From Thoreauomyces humboldtii (Eukaryota > Chytridiomycota > Chytridiomycetes > Spizellomycetales > Powellomycetaceae): 27,356 nucleotides of DNA. Positions 1 to 7,175 of the stretch are shown in pieces. Below the pieces are notes generated by a model. That model made no database searches. It had not been told where the DNA came from and saw nothing but the letters and a program-made list of their open reading frames with translations. Numbering within the stretch: the first letter of the stretch is position 1; every line of letters starts with the position of its first letter. Location of the stretch: the NCBI GenBank assembly GCA_027596035.1, contig JADGJA010000256.1, positions 1-27,356 on the forward strand, in the 5' to 3' direction. The position numbers were made by a program, and so were the translations under genes.

Positions 1-2
1 CC

Positions 3-439
3 CCTCCCGTACTCGCACCCCCGCCTCCCTTGCTGAAAGTAACTCCTCGTGAGGTAAAACCGATCCCGATCGACAATCGGGCCGCCATCATCCAGGAACT
101 GAGCCAGGTCCAGAGGAGGGCCCTCGATCTCGTTATGACGTACGTTTGGTTCCACTCGAAGACCTTTCATGTCCCCTGACTCTTCTTCTCGTAACACTTT
201 CAGGCCGCGCAGCAAGTACCGCATCATGAAGGAAGCGGAGAAGTTGGAAGGGCGGCGACCCCGTCCCTCTCTGCTTTCTGGCGAAGTGGACATCAAGAAA
301 TTGTAAGCTCTTCTTGCGCTCCTTCTCCGGTAGTGATCCCTTGACTCATCTCGAATTTAGCGCAATCTCGCAGGCTGCTGACGCGGCCGAAAAACCTTCA
401 TTCGAAACGCTGAAAGACAAGTTCAACCAAGCCTATTGA
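3..439 (+). CDS. C-terminal part of an unrecognised spliced protein
   Basis: The reading frame is already open at the left edge and ends at TGA 437-439, so the 5' part lies outside the window. I read three exons, 3-139, 204-302 and 361-439, separated by introns of 64 nt (GTACGT...TTTCAG) and 58 nt (GTAAGC...TTTAG). The phases fit at both junctions and give a 104-residue tail. It starts with a proline-rich stretch and is then mostly charged and helix-like (IIQELSQVQRRALDLVM, then RSKYRIMKEAEKLEGRRPRP), ending in ...KDKFNQAY. I do not recognise the family. The consistent intron phases and regular frame support a real gene; its function is unknown. It converges on the mitochondrial carrier gene. 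Confidence 0.6.
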
Positions 440-483
440 AGAACTGCTTTCCCCGTAGTGATTTAGTCTAGTGGTTAGTCCGT

Positions 484-507
484 AAGTCCTGATCCAAGTC
501 CTGATCA
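484..507. repeat. 12-bp tandem duplication
   Basis: AAGTCCTGATC occurs twice, 12 bp apart (484-494 and 496-506), just after the end of the first gene. It looks like a simple slippage duplication in a 3' flank. Confidence 0.7.
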
Positions 508-691
508 ACTCCTCCTGTAAATATTGACGAAGAGGCGCCAGATGGCTTGGAGTCTCAACTGCTTTCAGTACATGACGGGCCGGATGGGAGAACTCGCATA
601 AGATGAGATACCCACCGTCTGCGTGGGACTAATGCAACGGGCAATGTGGTCAAAAATACTGGAGGTCTTTATGAAACTACGTTCGGGTGGA

Positions 692-720
692 CCAGAGATT
701 CCAGAGCGCCAGAGATTCCA
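692..720. repeat. 12-bp direct repeat
   Basis: CCAGAGATTCCA occurs at 692-703 and again at 709-720, separated by 5 bp. It lies in non-coding sequence between convergent genes and no function is apparent. Confidence 0.7.
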
Positions 721-850
721 TCGCGCCTGTTTCTCGGCAGTTTCTTACTGCCGCACCTACATTCTCTAGTAGGCAAGTTCCGTAGATGCCTCAATTACAT
801 TCTCGGTACGGAATCGTGTCGAACTCGCGTGCGAGAATAGGGCTGCCTGT

Positions 851-2116
851 TTAACTTTCGTCATTGTCCCAAAATTGGCTACTCGCTACCTCATATGCAA
901 AGAGTCCGAGGGCGGAAGGTGGCATGACCCGAACCAGCTGAGGCATAATGCCAGAGTAAAATGGTCTCACACCTTTCTGCCTTGCGACCTCCCACACCTC
1001 TTTCCACTGGAACCGAGCGCCGTTGACCGTCCCGCCTGTGTTGGCATTGTGAAAGCCGTCCTCGTAGATCGGTGCGGCGGCTTGCGCGGCGACTTTCACC
1101 ATCTGCGGGTTCCGCGAGATGTCGGATGCAGAAGAGGACGCGAGAACGGATGGAATGTTGTCGATTGGGTATATGACCGCTTGATACCCCATCCCAGCGA
1201 TCCCCCCACTGAGAATGACCGCGGTAGCATTGGCTATCACGAGACCAACAGAGCGTCGTGGTGGCAGTTCGTTCGTTGACCCAACTATCGTTTTCGTCGA
1301 TGGTTCTTTGAGATTCCATACGTCCGCAACGGCTCCCTTCGCGTGCTTCCGGATGTTCTCAAACAGAAAGAAGAAGGTCCCGAAGCCAAGCGCGTCTTTT
1401 GCGCCAAGGTGCCCGATTCCGACGTACAGCTTTCGAGTCTTCTGCCACAGAGTCTTGTCGTCCTTCAAGGCGTTCCGACATGTCCGGCGTGTGAAGCGCA
1501 ACATCCCATCGTGCCTCCCTGCCACGATATCGGCAGGCGATATACTCGCTTTGATGTTGTCGATTGGGGTTGAGATGAGGGCCGTGGCGGCCCCTGCAAA
1601 TGCTCCTGCTATGAAAGGGTGATGTTCGACCGGGGCGGCTGTCCCGGCACTCGCTGGTGCGAGGGCGGTAATGGTCGAGGCGTAAACGTTGAAGAGAACT
1701 GCTCCAGCTGCAGCATTTGCGAATAGTAACGGTGCAACGTTGCGACCTAGAAACCCATACTGAAAGGCAGACGCATCTTCTTAACGAATAGGTTTCTGAC
1801 TTGAGGAACAAGCCAGTCTACCTACCCCTTCCTCAGCGACAACCGTACGCATGTACGCAAGACCTGCCTTCTGACCCGAGGTAGCCGCCATATGATTGAC
1901 TACCGTCCATGGGTTCACCGTGTGTGGGCGAAAGAGTTTCACGGGCAAGGAGAACCACCACTTCAAGAATCCTTTCCCGAGACTGGAAGCAGCAAATGCG
2001 CTCTTGGTCGCGATGCTCTTGGCGACTCCTGCGACCACTCCCACCACAGGTTTGGGTCCTGCCTCTTCCGCTCGATCATCTTTCGACGAAGGTGATGTTG
2101 TTTGGGTTGCGATCAT
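851..2116 (-). CDS. Mitochondrial carrier family (SLC25-type) protein
   Basis: Two exons, 2116-1826 and 1759-851, flank a 66-nt intron (GTAGGT...CTTTCAG, phase 0) and encode 399 residues starting at an ATG. Carriers have three repeats of about 100 residues, each with a Px[DE]xx[KR] motif after its first helix. Here the second repeat has an intact PIDNIK (about residues 162-167). The third has PIDNIP (about 295-300), with proline replacing the basic residue. The first repeat keeps only its second half clearly (YGFLGRN followed by a hydrophobic helix) and its signature is not recognisable. The Gly/Ala-rich hydrophobic helices and the overall length fit an inner-membrane carrier with an N-terminal extension of about 50 residues. 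The substrate cannot be told. The degenerate signatures suggest a divergent fungal subfamily. Confidence 0.85.
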
Positions 2117-2434
2117 TTGTTGCCACCTGGGCGACGGGAAAATCGTTTGAGGATGCTGTACAGCCGTTTCCTGAGATCACTGACTTGAATGCACAGCCCG
2201 TTTGACATCAACTCCGCTCTCACCTGTCAAAACATCCAGGCTCAAGCTCCAGGGCCACTCAAGGTTTTACGAGGACTGAACGTTCGGCTATGAGGAATCA
2301 GATTCTATTCAAGTTTATGCGTCTGGCTGCGAGATAAGGACTGTATGGTGCACAAGAAGAGTCAGGAAAAAAAGGTAAACCAAGAGGAGAGAGAGAGACT
2401 GAAAAGGAGTGAGGGAGTCCACAGTAACGACTGG

Positions 2435-2991
2435 TCACGCACGACGGAATTGCCGGAGCATTCTAGCCTGCGACACGTTCAACGCCCTGCTCTCGAGCAA
2501 CGTCCTCTGCAGCAGATCCACCTGAAACTCCAACTGCGCCTGTCGACCGCTCCACATGCGTTCGCGACGGTCCTGCGTGCCTCCTTGATCCTCGGCGCAC
2601 TGGTTCATGTGGAAGTCGTTCGCAAACGGATCACCGTTCTCGGCCAGGTCCTGGACCATGGACGCGTCCAGTCGAGGACTACGGGGGAGTGAACCCGAGT
2701 CTCGCGCTTGCACGGCACTGACCACGTGTCGACGACGACGATCTTCTTCCACCGCTATGCGGGCGTGGATGAGGACACCGAGCTGTTCCTGGTCGGAGGT
2801 CTGTTGGAAAATATGACAGATTAATGCCCGAGATACCGCAAAGACGCCATGCACCGAAACGCAGAGGGTCAACTTACCCATACATGCGGTGTCTGGATCC
2901 AGTCAGTGCGGAGAAGAAGGAGGCCTTCGTAGTCGGCTGAAATTACGTCGCTCGTCTGGGTTTGATTCATTGCCGGTATTGCGTTCGCCAT
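2435..2991 (-). CDS. Unrecognised small protein, two exons
   Basis: An ATG at 2991 opens a 38-codon exon (2991-2878). A 77-nt intron (GTAAGT...CCAACAG, phase 0) joins it to 2800-2435, giving 159 residues. The donor is a perfect GTAAGT and the frame continues without a stop. The protein is hydrophilic, with an Arg/Glu-rich middle (VEEDRRRRH) and a helix-forming Gln/Leu/Arg-rich C-terminus. I see no signal peptide, membrane segment or known motif. It runs in the same direction as the downstream carrier gene, whose start is about 320 bp beyond this stop, with separate promoters assumed. Function unknown. Confidence 0.55.
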
Positions 2992-4066
2992 GGTGGTTTT
3001 CTGAGCGAAAGGTCGAACCTTGTTGAGCATGATGGACGAGGATATAAGGCTGTGAAGTCGCTAAGTGCGCGAAGAGCCAGTAAGGGCAACGAGAAGTGCT
3101 AGTGATCGAGAAAGATGGACAGAATGAGCTTAGGATTGATTGAGCTCCGTCCCAAGAAATTTGCCTACTGTATAGCCTTGAAGCCTAGAAGCCTAGAAGC
3201 CTACTGTATAGATTGGATGTTCCATAGGATAAGTGTTGGAGCCTGGACACAATCTGGGCCGTCTTTATAGTTAGGCGCTTCTCAAAAGTTGAAGGGCCGG
3301 AGATAATGGCCCATGGGTCATGGGTTTATTAAAACGTCAGTGTAGGGTGTGTACGCAGGGATATAAAGCTATCGGCGATGTGCGATGAACACACGTCCCG
3401 AGGATCGCTGCGTACGAAAACAGCGGTCACTTGCGCAGTTCAGCTTTGCTGTGGAGAGGATGGCGGAGGTCCAGTTACAAGTCGTGTTGAGGATAGAATC
3501 CAGGCATGGGGAACGAAACCGCGGTGCCCTGTAGACGCATGTTCGGCAGGCGGTTTGGTTGTTGATTTTTTTGGCTACTAGTGTTAGATATGCGTTTTTT
3601 TTTTGTGGAAGGGGTACGTGATCCCTGAACGAGAAGCTACCAAGGACGCGGATATCCACGAAAATCTTTGCGCGATCAATACGAGCATCCCCGCGATCGG
3701 CAGGACGGCTGCAGGAAGCAGCGTACTGTACGGGTGGTGGGGGACCTTCGGGGGATTGTTTAAAATAATGAGTGGATGTCCGCCGCCCCTGTTCACGCTC
3801 CTGACGCTTTTCCCATAATCACTAAGACCTTGTGGCGGTGCATCCTTCCGGCGTTAGAGGGATTCCAGGGAACTGCAAACATTGCCGCCATTTGCTCTCG
3901 GTTCTGCGCATCCAAAACTGAGCCGCAGTTGACCTCGCGGGACGTAATCAGTGCAGAGGCTTTGGACAGATAAGAGGCTGGTCATATTTACAAGAGAAGG
4001 GTATGGACGAAAAAAAAAACTACAAATACAAAAGCAGTGTGGGCTCGGAATCGCCGAGTTTAGCTG
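2992..4066. other. 1.07-kb intergenic region, no supportable gene
   Basis: This lies between the start of the small protein (minus) and the stop of the arrestin-like gene (minus), so it should hold a promoter near 2992-3200 and the arrestin 3' UTR near 4066. TATA-like stretches (GATATAA) occur near 3050 and 3360. The longest open frames on both strands here lack an ATG start and resemble nothing known. One minus-strand frame near 3600-3790 encodes a short hydrophobic stretch but has no start or splice support. A small repeat cluster is listed separately. Confidence 0.5.
3163..3211. repeat. 8-bp tandem repeat flanked by 13-bp direct repeats
   Basis: GCCTACTGTATAG occurs at 3163-3175 and 3199-3211. 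Between and overlapping them is AAGCCTAG repeated in tandem (3181-3188, 3189-3196, then AAGCCTAC). It sits upstream of the small minus-strand gene. It looks like local slippage and not a mobile element. Confidence 0.7.
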
Positions 4067-5929
4067 CTACGATGGCAAGGCCATTTGCTCAATTCGCAAA
4101 CCGGCGAGCTTGTGTTCAAGCACGTCGTCATTGGGGCTCGTTGCAGGAGGAAGCTCCATCGATGTCGTTGTAACGACCGAAGAGGGAGTAACATCTTCCT
4201 CATCTGACGGTCCACAATATGTCAGAGCATCCGACGAAGTCTCGCTGCCCACAGAATCGTCCGGGTCCGAATCCGAATATCCGGATTCCGCCGCGGCCGC
4301 AAGGGCCAGGGATGGTGATCTTTGATGCGAGGGCAGCCGGTCGCCAGTATGAGGTTCGCCATCGGTACCCGCGTCCGAGGAGCCAGCTCTGCTTTCGGGC
4401 TCTGGAAAGCTCGATGTGGCCGAGGATGTCAGTGCCGGGGGTGGTGGTGATGGCGGGGGTTGCGAGTCGGAAGGCGAAGATCCCGCTTCAGCTGCGAGAA
4501 CCGCTCTGATGGCCCGTAAGGTATCTTCTGGCAGTCTCTTGACTTCTTCCGCAAGGTCATCAAGTGTAGTGTATTCTGGTACCCACATGTCGCCTCCGAC
4601 GATCTTGTCATAGTCCAATGGGGGAACAAGTTCTGGACTTGATTCCAGCAGCTCCCCGCAATCGTCCCGCCCTACGGACGAGAGTATGCACCCGCTTTCC
4701 ATGACCAGCTTGTCAGCGCCGATAAACTCGATGGTAACCTGCAAGCTATGTCGGACCTCGACGTGCGCGGGAAGTTGACCGACTGGAACAAAAGGGGGTA
4801 TCTGTATCTTCGCGGTAGTGGGAGCGTAGCCGCCGACCGAAGGGATCCTGAGTACGGTCTCAGACTCGGCGTACAGGCCGTCGCCTCCGCGGCAGATGAA
4901 GCCCGGGCGTGGAAGTGGTGATTTTTCTTCTGCGGCGGAGGATACCGAGGATGTTCCAACTGTCCGTAGGGATCGCTCTCGCAATGTGATGTTGGAAAGC
5001 TCGAAAGCACTCCCACTGGTCTCGGGAAGCGTTTCGTACTGCTCCCAGTACAGTAATTCGCTCATTCCTTTCACCTTGATGCCAGAACGCTCGATGGGAT
5101 CGGTAGGATTCTCTGGTCGACCCCGACACGTCTGTTCGCCGACAATGTGGTGCTCGCGAAGGGTAAGGGCGACCTTTCGAATGCGCACTCCGTTTCGCGC
5201 AGATTCGCTCGAAACGACGACGCGGTAAGCAAAGCGCAGCGTGTCACCAGCCCCCATGGCCATAGCTCCGACCTCGATGTCGTACTCGACGGGCATGGCA
5301 CCCGGCGCGGATCGCCAGCGACGGATATCAGGGTGCATGAGCGTGGGCAGCAGCCTCGGATCGTACACTCGGAAAGGGTCCAGAGACGTCTCGGCGGTGT
5401 GAACGGTCGGCGCGAGGGGGATGAATCCCAAGGCGGCTGACGGCACCTCGGCAAGGGTGACGAGCAGCGAGTAGGAGATCCGGGCCTGATAGGAATTGAC
5501 GGTGCCGACCTGCCTCCCCAGGACGCACATGGACGGTGGCAAGAGATGGGGCGAGGGGCATGTGCCCGGAGGTGGCGGGGGCAAGGTGTTTGGGTCGGGA
5601 TCGGGTGGAAATGGAACATCGAAGGGCAGCTCTACAGCGGTTCCTGGGTCCACGCTCTCCACCGCAGCCAGGAGGCTCACGGTCTGCTGCAGGAAGATAT
5701 GCTCGCGATGACTGACATCTAGGGACTCTCTCACATCGGTGAAAGTACATGTTGCCTTTCCGGTGAGGGTGACAGTGAGGCTACCGATCTGCAGCGGTCG
5801 GGAAGCCATGAAGCCAGCTTCGTGCTCGATGCGCACCATTCCCCGCACGCTGGGTTCCTCTACTCCATAGTATCCTTGCTGAAGACCGAGGGTGCCTGGG
5901 AGAGGGCTCAGGGAGAGTTTTGTGGGCAT
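4067..5929 (-). CDS. Arrestin-like (alpha-arrestin/ART-type) protein
   Basis: A single intron-free frame of 620 residues starts at the ATG at 5929. Residues from about 1 to 410 read as an arrestin-type beta-sandwich. The N-terminal half has GMVRIEHE..., SLTVTLTGKAT and the conserved switch to a polybasic, beta-rich region. The C-terminal half has YDIEVGAM..., VRIRKVALTLREHHI and SLQVTIEFIGAD. In fungi such proteins recruit a Rsp5/Nedd4 ubiquitin ligase to plasma-membrane transporters to trigger endocytosis. They usually do this through PPxY motifs. No exact PPxY is present; the nearest are PPLDY (about 436) and VPEY (about 450), just after the arrestin fold, where ligase-binding motifs usually lie. 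The tail (about 455-620) is Ser/Pro/Asp/Glu-rich and probably disordered and phosphorylated. The family call is from fold-like sequence pattern; the cargo is unknown. Confidence 0.75.
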   Translation of the reverse strand: MPTKLSLSPLPGTLGLQQGYYGVEEPSVRGMVRIEHEAGFMASRPLQIGSLTVTLTGKATCTFTDVRESLDVSHREHIFLQQTVSLLAAVESVDPGTAVELPFDVPFPPDPDPNTLPPPPPGTCPSPHLLPPSMCVLGRQVGTVNSYQARISYSLLVTLAEVPSAALGFIPLAPTVHTAETSLDPFRVYDPRLLPTLMHPDIRRWRSAPGAMPVEYDIEVGAMAMGAGDTLRFAYRVVVSSESARNGVRIRKVALTLREHHIVGEQTCRGRPENPTDPIERSGIKVKGMSELLYWEQYETLPETSGSAFELSNITLRERSLRTVGTSSVSSAAEEKSPLPRPGFICRGGDGLYAESETVLRIPSVGGYAPTTAKIQIPPFVPVGQLPAHVEVRHSLQVTIEFIGADKLVMESGCILSSVGRDDCGELLESSPELVPPLDYDKIVGGDMWVPEYTTLDDLAEEVKRLPEDTLRAIRAVLAAEAGSSPSDSQPPPSPPPPALTSSATSSFPEPESRAGSSDAGTDGEPHTGDRLPSHQRSPSLALAAAAESGYSDSDPDDSVGSETSSDALTYCGPSDEEDVTPSSVVTTTSMELPPATSPNDDVLEHKLAGLRIEQMALPS

Positions 5930-6469
5930 CCCGGAGCCACGCCAAAGGGAGCAATGCGCCGGACGGGAAAGAGCTCAAAAGTCAGAGTTGGCCTTAGGTG
6001 TGGTACGGATAAGATATGTCGATGGTAGCCGCACTAGGTACAAATAACCATGTGGTCTAATATGAGAACGGTATGCCAGTCTTGCGCTTGGGCTAGTAGG
6101 CTGGTCTGGTCGGCGGACAAAGGGGAACGGGGGAAGGGGGTCGTCGACAACAAAGGAAAGGCAAAGCCGGGAATGCGTCGCTGTTGTTGGTTGTTCAGAA
6201 CGGGGGCGGTGTGAGCTCCTGGGGTGGGGAAGGCTGGCTGGTGTGAGGTGTGAGGTGTGAGGTGTGAGTCGAAGGGGGAAAGACGAGCGTGTCACACATC
6301 TCTGATGGCAGCAAGCGAAAAACCGCAGCACAATTGGAAGTGCAAGCAGAACCCCTTCACAGCCAATCAACAGCCATAGCTGCATGATATTCGAAAAGGT
6401 GAAAGAAGGGCAGGCACTTCGGTTTTGTGTACGGATGGAAAGGTATGGAAACCAAAGGACAGTGACCAC
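5930..6469. other. Upstream region of the arrestin-like gene
   Basis: This is the 5' flank of the minus-strand arrestin-like gene and should contain its promoter and leader. A minus-strand open frame (5975-6469) crosses it but is Ser/Pro/His/Thr-rich, resembles no family and covers a simple repeat, so I treat it as chance. No clear TATA box was identified. Confidence 0.5.
6241..6268. repeat. Four tandem copies of GTGTGAG
   Basis: A perfect 7-bp unit is repeated four times in the leader/promoter region of the arrestin-like gene. This is a minisatellite-like repeat likely to vary in copy number. Confidence 0.9.
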
Positions 6470-6840
6470 TTAGTCAGTCTGGCACAACAGACAGACTCCT
6501 CCCAACATCCACATCCGAGGTCATTCCTTGGTCTTCAGTTTGAAGGTCAGATGAACTACGGTCCTCGCTGACGCGTGCGGTAGACGGGGCACTCGTAAAT
6601 GCCCTTGGTGTCCCTCTTATCAGTCCAAGAAGCTGCAGCAAGATTGTTAGTTTGGCCGTTCTAAGACCATCAAGTCAATCGAAAATCTCGCTCTACCTGC
6701 ACTAACTTCAGATCATTCGGACGGCCGGGTAACAATGTACTTTTGCTGCCTTCGAAGAGTCTTGAAATCTTTTGGTCAGTGAGCTGCGGATGCACGGTTT
6801 GCCGTCTTCGCTGCCCAAAACTTGATTTCTACCATGGGAC
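6470..6840 (-). pseudogene. Relic of the 3' end of an axonemal dynein heavy chain
   Basis: On the minus strand the frame DKRDTKGIYECPVYRTRQRG (from about 6620 down) matches the C-terminal cap of axonemal dynein heavy chains, which read DK.D...YxCPVYKT..RG there. The similarity continues after a frame jump near 6559-6560 as HLTFKLKTKE, then TGA at 6521-6523, then PRMWMLGGVCLLCQTD and TAA at 6470-6472. This lines up with the family ending KTKExPxxWxLxGVALL without gaps. Upstream, a 74-nt intron (6706-6633, GTTAGT...CTAAC...CTGCAG) joins in phase to a piece reading ...SKAAKVHCYPAVRMI and then TGA at 6708-6710. That piece resembles the ESKxKVL...PVIRM stretch of outer-arm heavy chains. So there are two nonsense codons and one frameshift. 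The other roughly 12 kb of a dynein gene is absent, because SWI3 begins at 7176 on the other strand. The upper boundary is uncertain; homology is clear only below about 6760. The retained intron argues for a DNA-level fragment rather than a retrocopy. Confidence 0.75.
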
Positions 6841-7175
6841 CCGGGCATGATGGGTAATGGACTCATGGATGGGTCGGTTGCTTGATGAGCTGGCTCGTTG
6901 CTTGTTTCTGGTTGGGTGGTTGTTGAATGCAGAGTTCTGCAGCAAAAGAGCTAGCGGGTGGGTGAGGAAACGAATCTGAAGCGAGAGCGGCGGCGCCAGC
7001 CAGCTCTTGGAAGCACGGTTTCGGAAGGGGAAAAATGCACCTCCGGCTCGTGCTTGCTGCCGGGCCATGAGAACCATCAGCCATTAGATCACTCAATCGA
7101 ACGAAGACATTACGTTGCTCACTGTACCTTGGCCCTCCTTGATATAGGTCTGCCTCGTCTTGAATGTCAAATTGA
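6841..7175. other. Upstream region of the SWI3-type gene
   Basis: This is non-coding sequence before the plus-strand SWI3 gene. Two overlapping minus-strand open frames (6829-7096) are Ser/Pro/Ala/Gln-rich and match nothing known. An in-frame TGA lies directly before the ATG at 7176. A TATA-like GATATAGG occurs at about 7141. Confidence 0.45.

Larger units (their letters stand above)
440..850. other. Convergent intergenic region, no gene seen
   Basis: This is the space between the stop of the first gene and the stop of the mitochondrial carrier. It presumably holds both 3' UTRs. Its longest open frame (646-840, plus) has no ATG start and no recognisable content. The only structure I see is two short direct repeats, listed separately. 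Confidence 0.6.

Noticed and set aside
646..840. 64-codon open frame on the plus strand
   Set aside because: It begins at a non-ATG codon, has no recognisable sequence and lies between convergent gene ends.
3369..3796. Overlapping open frames on both strands, one with a hydrophobic stretch
   Set aside because: The frames start at GTG or TTG, have no splice support and resemble nothing; probably chance in a 1-kb gap.
5975..6469. 164-codon minus-strand frame upstream of the arrestin-like gene
   Set aside because: Low-complexity composition, contains the GTGTGAG repeat, no known motif; more likely leader/promoter sequence.
6663..6780. Alternative reading of the dynein region as a separate gene (RLFEGSKSTLL...)
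   Set aside because: This frame joins in phase to the dynein end through a different intron but matches no family; the other frame aligns with dynein.
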